Shown here: one piece after another, positions 44,561 to 54,404 of the stretch
Layout: every line of letters starts with the position of its first letter
Position numbering within the stretch: the first letter of the stretch is position 1
Assembly: GCA_022573285.1 (NCBI GenBank)
Contig: JACZUF010000011.1
Coordinates: 1-64,000, forward strand
Source of the DNA: Chloroflexota bacterium
Lineage (GTDB): Bacteria; Chloroflexota; Dehalococcoidia; Lucifugimonadales; UBA3495
DNA length: 64,000 bases
Direction of reading: 5' to 3'
Notes under the pieces: generated by a model
Told to the model about the DNA's origin: nothing
The model's input: the letters and a program-made list of their open reading frames with translations, nothing else
Database searches by the model: none
Translations under genes and position numbers: made by a program

Positions 44561-45040
44561 ATGAACCAAAAGGTCCGCCTCAAGGTCAACGGCACCGACC
44601 ACGAATTGGACATCCCGGCCCGGCGTTTGCTGGTCGATTGCATCCGCTACGATATCGGCCTCACCGGCACCAAAGAGGGCTGTAGCGTCGGGGTCTGCGG
44701 GTCCTGCGCCGTGTTGGTGGACGGCGAGATGTTCGCCTCCTGCATCACCCTGGCCGTGGCCGTGGACGGTTCGGAGATCACCACCATCGAGGGTATCGCC
44801 GAGAATGGCAAGCTTCACCCCGTGCAGCAGGCCTTCATCGACAACGGCGGGTTCCAATGCGGCATCTGCACCCCCGGCCAGGTGATTGCCGCCAAGTCGC
44901 TGTTGGACGAGAACCCCAACCCCACGGAAGACGAGATCAAAAAGTGGATGATGGGCAATCTGTGCCGCTGCACCGGTTACTACGGCATCCTCAACTCGGT
45001 TGCCGCCGCCGCCAAGGAGATGTCTGGGGGCGGCGAATGA
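44561..45040 (+). CDS. coxS: CO-dehydrogenase-type [2Fe-2S] subunit
   Basis: A 159-residue small subunit of the xanthine oxidase/CO dehydrogenase family. The plant-type cluster is in GCSVGVCGSCAVLVDG and the second cluster in CGICTPGQVIAAK and NLCRCTGYYG. It passes electrons from the molybdenum site to FAD. The ATG follows AAGGGGATGGA. Its stop overlaps the coxM start as ATGA. The large molybdenum subunit is not encoded nearby. Confidence 0.92.
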   Translation: MNQKVRLKVNGTDHELDIPARRLLVDCIRYDIGLTGTKEGCSVGVCGSCAVLVDGEMFASCITLAVAVDGSEITTIEGIAENGKLHPVQQAFIDNGGFQCGICTPGQVIAAKSLLDENPNPTEDEIKKWMMGNLCRCTGYYGILNSVAAAAKEMSGGGE

Positions 45041-45918
45041 TCGACTTCGAGTACCACAATCCCACCAGCCTGGACGAGGTGTTTGGGCTCTTGGACCAAT
45101 ATGGCGAGGACGCCCGGGTCATGGCCGGTGGCACCGCGCTGGTCATCCAGATGAAGCAGCGCCTGGTCCAGCCTTCCCACGTCGTCGGACTGCGCCGGGT
45201 CGGCAATCTCAACACCATCGAGTCCACCTCCGAGGGCGTGAGGATCGGCGCCCTCTGCACCCAGCGCCAGATAGAGAATAGCCCCATCGTCGGCGGTGAG
45301 TTGCCCCTATTGGCCGATACCTTCCGCAAGGTGGCGACGCCCAGGATCCGCAACATGGCCACCATCGGCGGCGGGTTGGTCAACGGCGACCCCAACCAGG
45401 ACCCGCCTCCCGCGCTGATCGCCCTGGGAGCGTCCGCGGTGATGACCTCCAAGGACGGAGACCGGGTCGTGTCGTTGGAAGACCTGTTCATCGACTACTA
45501 CGAGACCGACGTGCAGCCAGGCGAAGTGCTGACCAGTGTGTTGGTCCCCCAGGCTCCCGCCGGGTCTGGCTCGGTGTACCTGAAGTTTCTACCACGCACC
45601 GCCGACGACTACGGCACCGTTACCGTGGCGGCGGTGGTCTCCAGGGAACAGGACGGCACATGCAAGGACGCCCGGATTGTCCTGGGCTCGGTGGGCGTCA
45701 CGCCGGTCAGGGCCACGCAGGCCGAAGACGCCCTGCGGGGAAAACCGCTGACCGACGAGAACATCCGGGCCGCCGCCGCATTGGTGAAAGACGCAGTCGA
45801 CCCGCTGGAGGACTTCCGGGGTTCCGCCGAATACAAGACCGAGATGGCCGAGGTCTTCGCCCGCCGCGCCGTAGAACAGGCCATCGAGTTGATCCCATCT
45901 GGCCCGGCGGGAAGCTAG
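45037..45918 (+). CDS. coxM: CO-dehydrogenase-type FAD-binding subunit
   Basis: A 293-residue FAD-binding medium subunit. The FAD motifs are RVMAGGTALVIQMKQR and the TIGGGLVNGDPNQDPPP segment. A C-terminal CO-dehydrogenase flavoprotein domain follows from about residue 180. The start ATG overlaps the coxS stop by 4 bases, showing translational coupling. It accepts electrons from CoxS. Actual substrate of the enzyme is not known. Confidence 0.92.
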   Translation: MIDFEYHNPTSLDEVFGLLDQYGEDARVMAGGTALVIQMKQRLVQPSHVVGLRRVGNLNTIESTSEGVRIGALCTQRQIENSPIVGGELPLLADTFRKVATPRIRNMATIGGGLVNGDPNQDPPPALIALGASAVMTSKDGDRVVSLEDLFIDYYETDVQPGEVLTSVLVPQAPAGSGSVYLKFLPRTADDYGTVTVAAVVSREQDGTCKDARIVLGSVGVTPVRATQAEDALRGKPLTDENIRAAAALVKDAVDPLEDFRGSAEYKTEMAEVFARRAVEQAIELIPSGPAGS

Positions 45919-45922
45919 TTCC

Positions 45923-46381
45923 TTGAAGCTGGAGATTCATTCGATCGTACCCGCCAGCCGAGAGGCTACCTGGGCGCTGGTCATGGACATCCCCAGGGCC
46001 GCTGCCTGCATCCCCGGTATCAAGGATGTCACCCCGGACGGCGAGGGCCGCTACCAAGCCACCCTCCACGCCAGGGTCGGCCCCATGGGCATGACCTTGA
46101 GCGGGACCATCACCGTCCTGTCCCAAGACGCCGAATCCGGCGAGGCCCAATTCCTGGTCGAAGCCAACGACCGGCGGGTGGGCGGAGGGATCAAGACCAG
46201 CATGACCATGAAAGTGACCGCCCGATCGCCCAACGAGACCGAACTTGAGATCGTTAGCGACACCACCTTCATGGGCCGCCTCGGCGAACTGGGCCAGCCC
46301 ATCATCCGCAGAAAGGCCCGCAACACCCTGGAAGAGTTCTCCAGGAACCTGAGCAAGCTGTTGGCCTCAGAGCCCGGATGA
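45923..46381 (+). CDS. coxG: CoxG-like SRPBCC protein
   Basis: A 152-residue START/SRPBCC-fold protein of the carbon monoxide dehydrogenase subunit G family. Landmarks are VPASREATWALVMDIPRAAACIPG and TSMTMKVTARSPNETEL. It has no C-terminal membrane helix, unlike longer CoxG proteins. CoxG helps in membrane recruitment of CO dehydrogenase in some bacteria. The TTG start is 4 bases after coxM, so it is in the same operon. Confidence 0.85.
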   Translation: MKLEIHSIVPASREATWALVMDIPRAAACIPGIKDVTPDGEGRYQATLHARVGPMGMTLSGTITVLSQDAESGEAQFLVEANDRRVGGGIKTSMTMKVTARSPNETELEIVSDTTFMGRLGELGQPIIRRKARNTLEEFSRNLSKLLASEPG

Positions 46382-46562
46382 CCGCCCGGATGACCGCCTG
46401 GATAACCGCGCGTTGGCCGCACCGGGAGTCCGAGTCCATTGACACCAAATTCCAGCGGTTTCTATACTGGTTAACAGCGCTTGTCGTTTTCCAAGTTGGG
46501 TTTCATGGCGCGATTCATCTTGATCCTGAGGCTCGGCGCATTGAGCGTGGCCGGGAGGGCCT

Positions 46563-48425
46563 GTGTGCGGCATAGTCGGGTACGTTGGAGGGCAAGAAGC
46601 CTGGCCCATAATCTATGAGGGGCTGAGACGGCTTGAGTACCGGGGCTACGATAGCGCCGGAATCGTCATCGTCGGTCCCCAAGGGGCCATCCAACTGCGA
46701 AAGACCGTCGGCAAGGTCGACGGCCTGGACGAAGACGGCGCCGGACCCCATCCCAGTGGCACCATAGGGTTGGGCCACACCCGCTGGGCCACCCACGGGC
46801 GCCCCTCCTACGAGAATGCTCATCCCCATACCGACTGTCAGCAGCGCATCGCCGTGGTCCACAACGGTATCGTTGAGAACTACCTTGAGCTGAAACGCCG
46901 GCTGATGGATGCCGGCCATGAATTTGGATCGGAGACTGACTCCGAAGTCCTCACCCACCTGGTTGAAGAGGGGATGGACCGAGGCCTGAGCTTCCAAGAA
47001 GCATTTAGGCGCATGGGCCGCATGGTGAAGGGCTCACAAGCCATCTCCGCCGTCCTGCAGGGGGATTCGGCCGAGATCTGCGCCCTCCGTTTGGGGCACG
47101 CCGGCGGCATCGTGGTGGCCCAAGCCGAGGGCCAGGCAATCATCGGCAGCGACCTGCCGGCGTTGCTGCCCATCCTTCAGACCAAGTCCAATATGGGCCA
47201 AGTGGGGTTCTTGGAGAGCGGTGAGATGGTGGTGGTTACCCGGGGCGGCGTCGAGTACCAGGACCTGGAAGGTAACCACATCGACAAGCAGCCCCGGATG
47301 GTCTCCCAGGAAGAAGTGCTGGTCGATAAAGCCGGATACCGGCACTTCATGTTGAAGGAGATCATGGAACAGCCCCAGGCGGTGGCCAGCGCCATGCGGG
47401 AGCGGGTCGACTTTGAGACCCGGCGGGTGGACCTGCCCGACTTTCCCTTCTCAGCCCAGGAGATAGCCGAACTGGACCGGGTGATGCTAATCGGTTGCGG
47501 CACCAGCCTGAACGCCGCCCGGGTGGGCCGTCACCTGGTTGAGCGCTATAGCGGTCTCCCCGCGGAGGCGGAGAGCGCATCCGAGTTCCGTTACCGGAAC
47601 CCCTACATCGGCCCCCGCACGCTGGTGGTGTCCATCGGCCAGTCCGGAGAGACGGCCGACACGGTCGCCGCCATGCAGATGGTTAAAGACAAAGGCGGGA
47701 AATTGGTCAACATCTGCAATTCCGAGGGCAGCCAGGCGTCCCGCATCGCCGACGGCAACCTCTACATGCGGGCCGGCATCGAGATTGGCGTCGCCAGCAC
47801 CAAGACCTTCATGGCTTCCCTGACCATCTTGAACCTGCTGGCGATCTTTTTGGGCCAGTCCAGGGGCGTTTTGGACACGGCGAAGACGCAAGAAATGGTG
47901 GACGGCCTGGCCCAGGCACCAAGGCTTATCGGCGACTTGCTGGCCGACGCGGCAGTATACCGGCACCTGGCCCAGGAATACGTGGGCTTCGACAATTTTC
48001 TGTTCTTGGGCCGGGGAATAAACGCGCCCATCGCCTCCGAGGGCGCATTGAAACTCAAAGAGATCAGTTATGTCCATGCCGAGGGATATCCAGCGGGCGA
48101 GATGAAACACGGGCCCATCGCCCTCATCGACGACGCCATGGCCACCGTGGCCTTGGCGCCAAAGGACTCGCTCTACGACAAGGTCGTGAACAACGTGAAA
48201 GAGGTCAAGGCCCGGGACGGCCAAGTCCTTGCCGTCCTGACCGAGGGAGACACCGAGTTGGCGGCCGACGTGGACCACGTGTTGTACATACCGGAAGCCC
48301 CGGAGCACTTGATCCCTCTGCTCATCACCGTGCCGCTGCAACTACTGGCCTACCATATCGCCCTGTTGCGGGACCGGGACGTGGACCAACCCCGGAACCT
48401 GGCCAAGTCCGTTACCGTCGAATAG
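46563..48425 (+). CDS. glmS: Glutamine-fructose-6-phosphate aminotransferase
   Basis: A 620-residue GlmS. The N-terminal glutamine amidotransferase begins with the nucleophile Cys2 in MCGIVGYVG and has HTRWATHGRPS. Two SIS domains follow (CGTSLNAARV, GQSGETADTV, then GINAPIASEGALKLKEISY), and it ends in QPRNLAKSVTVE, the normal C-terminus. It makes glucosamine-6-phosphate. The start is GTG with GGGAGG upstream. No glmS ribozyme core is seen in the 180 bp before it. Confidence 0.96.
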   Translation: MCGIVGYVGGQEAWPIIYEGLRRLEYRGYDSAGIVIVGPQGAIQLRKTVGKVDGLDEDGAGPHPSGTIGLGHTRWATHGRPSYENAHPHTDCQQRIAVVHNGIVENYLELKRRLMDAGHEFGSETDSEVLTHLVEEGMDRGLSFQEAFRRMGRMVKGSQAISAVLQGDSAEICALRLGHAGGIVVAQAEGQAIIGSDLPALLPILQTKSNMGQVGFLESGEMVVVTRGGVEYQDLEGNHIDKQPRMVSQEEVLVDKAGYRHFMLKEIMEQPQAVASAMRERVDFETRRVDLPDFPFSAQEIAELDRVMLIGCGTSLNAARVGRHLVERYSGLPAEAESASEFRYRNPYIGPRTLVVSIGQSGETADTVAAMQMVKDKGGKLVNICNSEGSQASRIADGNLYMRAGIEIGVASTKTFMASLTILNLLAIFLGQSRGVLDTAKTQEMVDGLAQAPRLIGDLLADAAVYRHLAQEYVGFDNFLFLGRGINAPIASEGALKLKEISYVHAEGYPAGEMKHGPIALIDDAMATVALAPKDSLYDKVVNNVKEVKARDGQVLAVLTEGDTELAADVDHVLYIPEAPEHLIPLLITVPLQLLAYHIALLRDRDVDQPRNLAKSVTVE

Positions 48426-48701
48426 GGCGTTACCCATCCCCAGTTCCCACCCCTGAATGCCCGATCGCCTGGGCGTGGACTCTAATTCGACGCCTACCCT
48501 ACCGATTCCGGCGCCGATTCAGTGCGGCTGCCGCTTTGGCGTTATGTTAGGTCGAATTCCTGCAACATCCGCCGGTTAGAGGATTGCAGTTGTGTCCCAA
48601 TGGTGCAATCATGGTATTAATCATGGTATTGATGACGGGCCCGTAATATCGCCCGAAATTTTCCATCTATTTCGACGCACGGATAGGGACACACACCACA
48701 G

Positions 48702-49994
48702 ATGTTTTCCAGGCTTGATCACCCGCCGGTTTCCTACGAGGACTACCGCCCATTGCTTGACCCCAAACTGGCCGATGAGTTGGCCGCCATTGCGGGAGAG
48801 ATGGGCCAACTACGGGTGTTGCATCTGAATAGCACCGCCACCGGCGGTGGGGTCGCCGAGATACTACAGTCCCTGGTGCCCCTGGGCAACTCCCTTGGTA
48901 TCGAGACTGAAAGGATCGTGATCTATCCAGACTCGGCGGAGTTCTTCCGGGTCACCAAGAAGATTCACAACTTGCTCCAGGGCGCCGAGGGTTCACTCTC
49001 TCCGGAGGAGTTGGACATCTACTTCGGCTGCCTCCAGACGGTGGCTGACGACATGCGCGCCAAGGGGCTTTCGGCCGACGTCTGGTTCGTGCACGACCCG
49101 CAGTTACTGCCGTTAGCCAGGATGTTGCCCAAGAAAGAGGGTGAGACTTGGATCTGGATCTGCCACATCGACCTCACGACGCCCAACAGGTCGGTGCTGG
49201 ACGCCCTGATGCCCCTGATCGAGGACTATGACCAAGTGATCTTTTCACAGACCGACTACGTGCCCGAGGGCCTGGCAGACAAGGTCCCGGTGCTCATCGC
49301 ACCTCCGGCCATCGACCCGCTTTCGGTCAAGAACACCCCCATGGACCTGCCCCAAGCCCAGAAAGTGGTCCGCGCCATGGGCATCGACACGGACCGCCCG
49401 CTGATCACCCAGGTCTCACGTTTCGACTTGTGGAAAGACCCTTGGGGCGTCATCGACGCCTACCGCATCGCCAGGGAGTCGGTGCCGGGCCTGCAATTGG
49501 CTCTCTTGGGCCTGAGCCAAGCCACCGACGACCCCGAGGCGTTGGGGGTCCTAAAGACCGTGGCCGAACTCGCCGGCGGCGACCCGGACATCCACATGTA
49601 CTTCGACCCCAGCGAGATGCCGGTCTCGGTGGATGAGGTGGTCAACGCCATCCAGGTGGCCTCCCAGGTGCTGATCCAGAAGTCCACCAGGGAAGGTTTC
49701 GGCCTCACCGTCACCGAGGGCATGTGGAAGGGCAAGCCGGTCATCGGCGGCGATGCCGGCGGCATCCGCGTCCAGATAGACGACGGCGTCAGCGGATTCC
49801 TGGTGTCATCACCTGAGCAGTGCGCCGAGAGATTGGTGGAACTGCTTCAAGACGAGGCCCTCAGTGCCCGCATCGGCGAAGCAGCCAAAGAGAGCGTGCG
49901 CCGGCTGTTCCTTCTGCCCCGGCTGGCCCTGGACTACCTGAGCATTGCCAGGGTCCACGTGAACGGCCGGATACCAGCGGTCAGCGGAGACTAG
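48702..49994 (+). CDS. GT4 glycosyltransferase, trehalose synthase TreT-like
   Basis: A 430-residue GT-B glycosyltransferase. Features are VLHLNSTATGGGVAEILQSLVPL (donor site loop), WICHIDLT, QVSRFDLWKDPWGVIDAYR and the QKSTREGFGLTVTEGMWKGKPV C-terminal GT4 E-x7-E motif (49676-49745). This fits the TreT/trehalose phosphorylase branch, which joins NDP-glucose and glucose or related sugars. The exact product is not established. ATG start; no clear ribosome site. Confidence 0.85.
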   Translation: MFSRLDHPPVSYEDYRPLLDPKLADELAAIAGEMGQLRVLHLNSTATGGGVAEILQSLVPLGNSLGIETERIVIYPDSAEFFRVTKKIHNLLQGAEGSLSPEELDIYFGCLQTVADDMRAKGLSADVWFVHDPQLLPLARMLPKKEGETWIWICHIDLTTPNRSVLDALMPLIEDYDQVIFSQTDYVPEGLADKVPVLIAPPAIDPLSVKNTPMDLPQAQKVVRAMGIDTDRPLITQVSRFDLWKDPWGVIDAYRIARESVPGLQLALLGLSQATDDPEALGVLKTVAELAGGDPDIHMYFDPSEMPVSVDEVVNAIQVASQVLIQKSTREGFGLTVTEGMWKGKPVIGGDAGGIRVQIDDGVSGFLVSSPEQCAERLVELLQDEALSARIGEAAKESVRRLFLLPRLALDYLSIARVHVNGRIPAVSGD

Positions 49995-50284
49995 GTTTCC
50001 GCGCCCTATCGACCCTCCCGCCCGACCGGCCGCTCGCCCATTCTCCTTTCGGCCGTCTAGGCCCCTGCCCCTTTGCCTGCCCCCTTGTTTTACTGGCGGC
50101 CTAGCTTGCCGGCAACCTGGCTTGCCGGCCATTTGATGTTAGAGTAGAGTCTAATCCGCGGTCCGGGCTTGCGTTGAATCCGCACGGTTTGTACGGCCAT
50201 AATTCGCATGAAAACCCGGGCATAAACCGGGAAATAAACCTGAAAACGCGTTCGGCAAGAAAGTTTCGGCGAGAAATAACAGGG

Positions 50285-51208
50285 ATGAGTCTAGTCCGCG
50301 TCAAAGCCCCCGCCACCACCGCCAACCTGGGCCCCGGATACGATTGTCTGGGCCTGGCGCTCGACGTTTGGAATACCCTGGAGATCGAGACCAATAGCGG
50401 CGGCGAGCCGGTGGTTGAAGTCTCCGGAGAGGGCGCCGGTGAGCTGGGAACAGGGCGGGACAACCTGGTCTACCGGTCCATGGAGTTTCTGTTTCACGAG
50501 GCCGGTCAGGAAATGCCCGTGGTCCACATCCGGTGCGAGAACGAAATTCCTTTGGCCCGGGGCCTGGGCAGCAGCGCCGCCGCCATCGCCGGGGGACTGG
50601 TGGCGGCCAACGCCATCTGCTCCCAGGATTTCACCGCCAACGACCTGCTGGAGATGGCTGCGACCATCGAAGGGCACCCCGACAACGTCGCTGCCGCGGT
50701 GATGGGCGGGATGCAGTTGGTTATCGTCGATGAAACGGACGATGGCCGACGGCTTTACACCGTGCCGGTGAACGTCCCGCCGGAGTTGCGTGCCGTGGTC
50801 TTCGTTCCTGACGTTAGAATCGCCACCGAAGACGCACGGGCCGTTCTCCCGGAAAAGATACCCATGGCCGACGCAGTGCATAACATGGGCCGCGTCGGGC
50901 TTCTGGTGGCCAGTATGGCCACAAACCACCTGGAGTATCTAGCCATCGCCACCCAGGACCGGCTGCACCAGCCCTACCGCCAACCGCTGTTCCCGGCCAT
51001 GAAAGTGATCTTTAAAGCCGCCCTGGATGCCGGCGCGTTGGGGGTTTTCCTATCCGGCAGCGGTTCCACCATTTTGGCTTTGACCCAGGGGAGGGAGATG
51101 ACGGTGGCTTATGAAATGGCGGAAGCCGCCCGCCAGGCTTGCGTTGAGGGCAATGTCCGCGTCACCCAGCCCACGGTGCGCGGCGCCCACCTGATTGCCC
51201 AGGAATAA
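50285..51208 (+). CDS. thrB: Homoserine kinase
   Basis: A 307-residue GHMP kinase. Typical motifs are VRVKAPATTANLGPGYDCLG and the ATP loop PLARGLGSSAAAIAGG, with a C-terminal GVFLSGSGSTILAL. It phosphorylates homoserine in threonine synthesis. The ATG at 50285 has an AGGG signal; a longer frame from 50174 is not conserved in character. lysC begins 10 bases downstream. Confidence 0.94.
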   Translation: MSLVRVKAPATTANLGPGYDCLGLALDVWNTLEIETNSGGEPVVEVSGEGAGELGTGRDNLVYRSMEFLFHEAGQEMPVVHIRCENEIPLARGLGSSAAAIAGGLVAANAICSQDFTANDLLEMAATIEGHPDNVAAAVMGGMQLVIVDETDDGRRLYTVPVNVPPELRAVVFVPDVRIATEDARAVLPEKIPMADAVHNMGRVGLLVASMATNHLEYLAIATQDRLHQPYRQPLFPAMKVIFKAALDAGALGVFLSGSGSTILALTQGREMTVAYEMAEAARQACVEGNVRVTQPTVRGAHLIAQE

Positions 51209-51218
51209 ATTAGACATC

Positions 51219-52445
51219 ATGCCACTTGTAGTCCATAAATACGGTGGGTCATCCATGGGCGACGCCGAAAAGATACGGAACGTGGCCCGCCGCATCGCCG
51301 ATGTGAGAAAGAGCGGGACCAGTGTGGTGGCCGTGGTTTCCGCCATGGGCGATACCACCGACGAGCTGATCGAACTGGCCCATTCCGTCTCCAAGCAGTC
51401 CCATCCCAGGGAGTTGGACCTGCTGCTATCCACCGGCGAGTTGGTGTCCTGTACGCTGTTGACCATGGCCCTGGCGGACCTGGGTCAAGAGGCGGTGGGC
51501 CTCACCGGTTCCCAGGCCGGGATCCACACAGACACCAGCTACGGCCGGGCCCGGATCGACCGGGTGGACACGAGCCGGATGCAGAAAGAGATGGAAGAGG
51601 GCCGCATCGTGGTGGTGGCGGGATTCCAAGGGATAACCGAAGACGAGGACATAACCACTCTGGGGCGGGGCGGCTCCGACACCACGGCGGTGGCCCTAGC
51701 GGTGGCCCTGGAGGCAGACCGGTGCGAGATATACACTGATGTGGACGGCATCTACACTGCGGACCCCAAGATTGTCCCAGAGGCGCGCAAGCTGGATGAG
51801 ATCGGCTACGATGAGATGCTGGAACTGGCCTACTACGGCTTCAAGAGGCACCCCCGGTCCATCGAGTTGGGCCGTCTTTACAACGTGCCGATATACGTGG
51901 CTTCCAGCTTCAACCAGACTCCCGGGACATTGATACACGGCAATGCGGACAAGAAAATTATGGAAAATAGAATCAAAGTAACGGGTATCGCCTGCACCAC
52001 CAACGTGGCCAAGATTACCGTGCGCAGTGTCCCGGACCGTCCCGGTGTGGCTGCCGCCCTGTTTGAACCCTTGGCCCAGTCCGGGATCAGCGTGGACACC
52101 ATTGTCCAGAACACCAGCCAGGACCGGACCACCGACATCAGCTTCACCGTCAGCGGCACGGACCTGAAGGCCGCCCTGGCAAAGGTCGAGGAATTGACCA
52201 AGGAGATCGGCGCTGGAGGCCTGGCCAGCGAGGCCAATCTGGCGGCGGTGAGCGTCGTCGGGTCCGGGATGCAGAACACCCCTGGCTATGCCTCGCGCAT
52301 GTTCCGGATGCTGGCCGACGGCAACGTGAACATAGACATGATCACGACCTCGGAGATCCGCATCTCCTGCATCATCAAGGAAGATCAGGCCGAGGAAGCG
52401 GTGAGGCTTCTGCACCGGGGCTTTCAATTGGACCAGCCGGAATAG
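51219..52445 (+). CDS. lysC: Aspartate kinase
   Basis: A 408-residue monofunctional aspartokinase. It opens with VVHKYGGSSMGDAEKI and has GRGGSDTTAVALAVALEAD and EIYTDVDGIYTADP. Two C-terminal ACT domains (VTGIACTTNVAKITV and NVNIDMITTSEIRISC) point to feedback by lysine or threonine. It begins the aspartate family pathway, matching its pairing with thrB. ATG start 10 bases after thrB. Confidence 0.95.
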   Translation: MPLVVHKYGGSSMGDAEKIRNVARRIADVRKSGTSVVAVVSAMGDTTDELIELAHSVSKQSHPRELDLLLSTGELVSCTLLTMALADLGQEAVGLTGSQAGIHTDTSYGRARIDRVDTSRMQKEMEEGRIVVVAGFQGITEDEDITTLGRGGSDTTAVALAVALEADRCEIYTDVDGIYTADPKIVPEARKLDEIGYDEMLELAYYGFKRHPRSIELGRLYNVPIYVASSFNQTPGTLIHGNADKKIMENRIKVTGIACTTNVAKITVRSVPDRPGVAAALFEPLAQSGISVDTIVQNTSQDRTTDISFTVSGTDLKAALAKVEELTKEIGAGGLASEANLAAVSVVGSGMQNTPGYASRMFRMLADGNVNIDMITTSEIRISCIIKEDQAEEAVRLLHRGFQLDQPE

Positions 52446-52522
52446 CCAGGTGGACGAACCCGAATAGCCCGGCCTGGCATTCTTCGATACCTCAGCCCTT
52501 TATCCCATAGGGAGTAGGCCCC

Positions 52523-53239
52523 TTGCCTCAGCCATTTCTATCAGTTGTGATTCCCGCGTTCAACGAAGAACCGCGGATCTCGGGCACCCTCTCCCAGGTG
52601 ATTGAATACCTCGCGGGTCAGGATTACGGTTGGGAGATTGTGGTGGCCGACGACGGCAGCCGGGACCACACCGCTCAACTGGTGGGCCGCGTGATCGTAG
52701 AACACCCCAACGTCCGTATCCTGCGCCTTTCTCACCGGGGCAAGGGATGGGCGGTGAAGCACGGCATGCTGGCGGCCCAGGGCGAGTACCGTTTGCTTTG
52801 CGACGCCGACCTATCGGTCCCCATCGAGCAGGTGGAGCGTCTTCTGCCTCCCCTGGGGCCGGGCTCCGACATCGTATTGGGCTCACGCGAGGCCCCCGGC
52901 GCCGCCCGGATCGGTGAACCGGCGCGCCGCCATCTGATGGGCCGGGTCTTCAACCGTCTGGTGAGCCGGCTGGCTGTGCCTGGCCTGTCCGACACCCAGT
53001 GCGGTTTCAAGTGCTTCCGGGGCGAGGCGGCCCAAGATCTTTTTGGGCGGCTGACCATCGATGGGTTCGCCTTTGACGTTGAATTGTTGTATCTAGCCCG
53101 CAAGCGTGGGCTGACCTTCGCAGAAGTTGGCGTGGACTGGTATTACCGGCCCGAGAGCAAAGTCCGGCCCTTCCGGGACTCATTGGCCATGACCCTGGAC
53201 CTGCTCAAGATACGCTGGCGGCACCGCGGTCCGGCCTGA
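52523..53239 (+). CDS. GT2 glycosyltransferase (dolichyl-phosphate glucosyltransferase-like)
   Basis: A 238-residue GT-A enzyme. It has SVVIPAFNEEPRIS, VADDGSRDHTAQL, CDADLSVPIEQ (DxD-type metal site), and the TQCGFKCFRGEAAQDLF segment of polyprenyl-phosphate sugar transferases. It likely transfers a sugar to a lipid carrier at the membrane face. There is no membrane domain in the protein itself. TTG start with GGGAG upstream. Confidence 0.88.
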   Translation: MPQPFLSVVIPAFNEEPRISGTLSQVIEYLAGQDYGWEIVVADDGSRDHTAQLVGRVIVEHPNVRILRLSHRGKGWAVKHGMLAAQGEYRLLCDADLSVPIEQVERLLPPLGPGSDIVLGSREAPGAARIGEPARRHLMGRVFNRLVSRLAVPGLSDTQCGFKCFRGEAAQDLFGRLTIDGFAFDVELLYLARKRGLTFAEVGVDWYYRPESKVRPFRDSLAMTLDLLKIRWRHRGPA

Positions 53240-53555
53240 CTCTGCCTTCGCATTAACCCCTGGCGCCAAGCTGCACAGGCCCTGCCGTGCGCCCTGGTTT
53301 GAGGATGTTGCATCAAAGCCGGCAGGAAATTGCATAATTTACGTGTTTTACGGCTTGACCTTTGGCGGAGCGATAGTGTAATTACTAGATAGACCCTAGG
53401 CATGAAACGAGCCTCGGTAGACCATAGGCTGGCGCGCCGATAACCGGGTCTAGCGGTCAATACCATCTGGTAGGCATAAAAGGCTTGCTGGACTGTGATG
53501 CGGCCCCTTCCAGGTGGCCCGGTCAACGGGAATGCAGCAGCAGACAGGAGACGGG
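53240..53555. other. 316-bp gap before the TPR gene
   Basis: No convincing gene is seen on either strand. It holds a promoter at 53355-53384 and a ribosome site AGGAG just before the TPR gene. Confidence 0.4.
53355..53384 (+). promoter_or_regulatory. Sigma-70-like promoter
   Basis: TTGACC (53355-53360) and TAATTA (53379-53384) are 18 bases apart, about 170 bases before the TPR gene. Confidence 0.4.
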
Positions 53556-54365
53556 ATGGACTCGGAAGCTATAAGGACACCCGGCAGCGTCAGGTTGAAG
53601 CGGAACCTCGAACGCGAGGCGGTGAATCTCGCCCTTCAAGGGGAGTGGGAGCGTGCCACCGAGGTTAACAGGGCCATCTTGGTGTTGTTCCCCGACGGGG
53701 TCGAGGCCATGAACCGCCTGGTAAAGGCGCTGATCGAGTTGGGCAGCTATGTGGACGCCCGGGCTGTCTTGGAACAGGTCTTTGAGGTGGCACCGTACAA
53801 CAACATCGCCAAGAAGAACCGGGCGCGGCTTGACCAACTGACCGCCAATCCCAGACCGGTTGATACAGGTCCCGCAAAACAGACGAAGAAAACTACCGGA
53901 ATGCCACAGATATTCATTGAAGAAAGCGGTAAATCGGGCACCACCGTCCTGCGGAACACGGCTGGGAGCAAGGCCGTGGTTCATATATCGCCCAGTGACC
54001 AGGTTGTCTTGTCTCAGGACAAGAACACCGTAACCGTGCGGACATTGGGCGGGCAATTACTGGGTCAGGTGGAACCTAAGCTGGGCAATAGGCTGGCCCG
54101 GTTGATGGACGGCGGGAACAAATACACCGCTGCGGTGGTGGCGGTGAACGAGCAGGGAGTCTCCGTTATCATCCGGGAGACCTTCAAACACCGCAGTCTC
54201 CAGAACGTCTGCTCCTTCCCGTCCAAGGCCAAGGAAGTAGACCGGGTGTACCTGAACGAGACCGTGGCCCGGTTCATGCGGGAAGAGGACGCGGACGATG
54301 ATGACGAAGAAGCGAACATCATCGATGAAGACGAGATCGACACCGGCTGGTCTGAGGACGAATAA
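53556..54365 (+). CDS. TPR-containing protein with acidic tail
   Basis: A 269-residue protein. Residues about 10-95 form TPR-like helices (LALQGEWERATEVNRAIL, then LGSYVDARAVLEQVFEVAP). A central domain with beta-strand character (TVTVRTLGGQLLGQVEPKLGNRLARL) follows. The C-terminus is very acidic with Asp/Glu runs from about residue 245. The central part resembles HIRAN-type DNA-end-binding folds only loosely; this is a guess. The ATG at 53556 has AGGAGACGGG directly upstream. Function unknown. Confidence 0.65.
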   Translation: MDSEAIRTPGSVRLKRNLEREAVNLALQGEWERATEVNRAILVLFPDGVEAMNRLVKALIELGSYVDARAVLEQVFEVAPYNNIAKKNRARLDQLTANPRPVDTGPAKQTKKTTGMPQIFIEESGKSGTTVLRNTAGSKAVVHISPSDQVVLSQDKNTVTVRTLGGQLLGQVEPKLGNRLARLMDGGNKYTAAVVAVNEQGVSVIIRETFKHRSLQNVCSFPSKAKEVDRVYLNETVARFMREEDADDDDEEANIIDEDEIDTGWSEDE

Positions 54366-54404
54366 CCTCTTTTCACCGCCCCTATGGTTGCCGGCGTTCC
54401 TTGG

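Noticed and set aside
46382-46562. glmS ribozyme upstream of glmS
   Set aside because: No conserved ribozyme core could be found by eye in the 180-bp leader; a covariance-model search would settle it.
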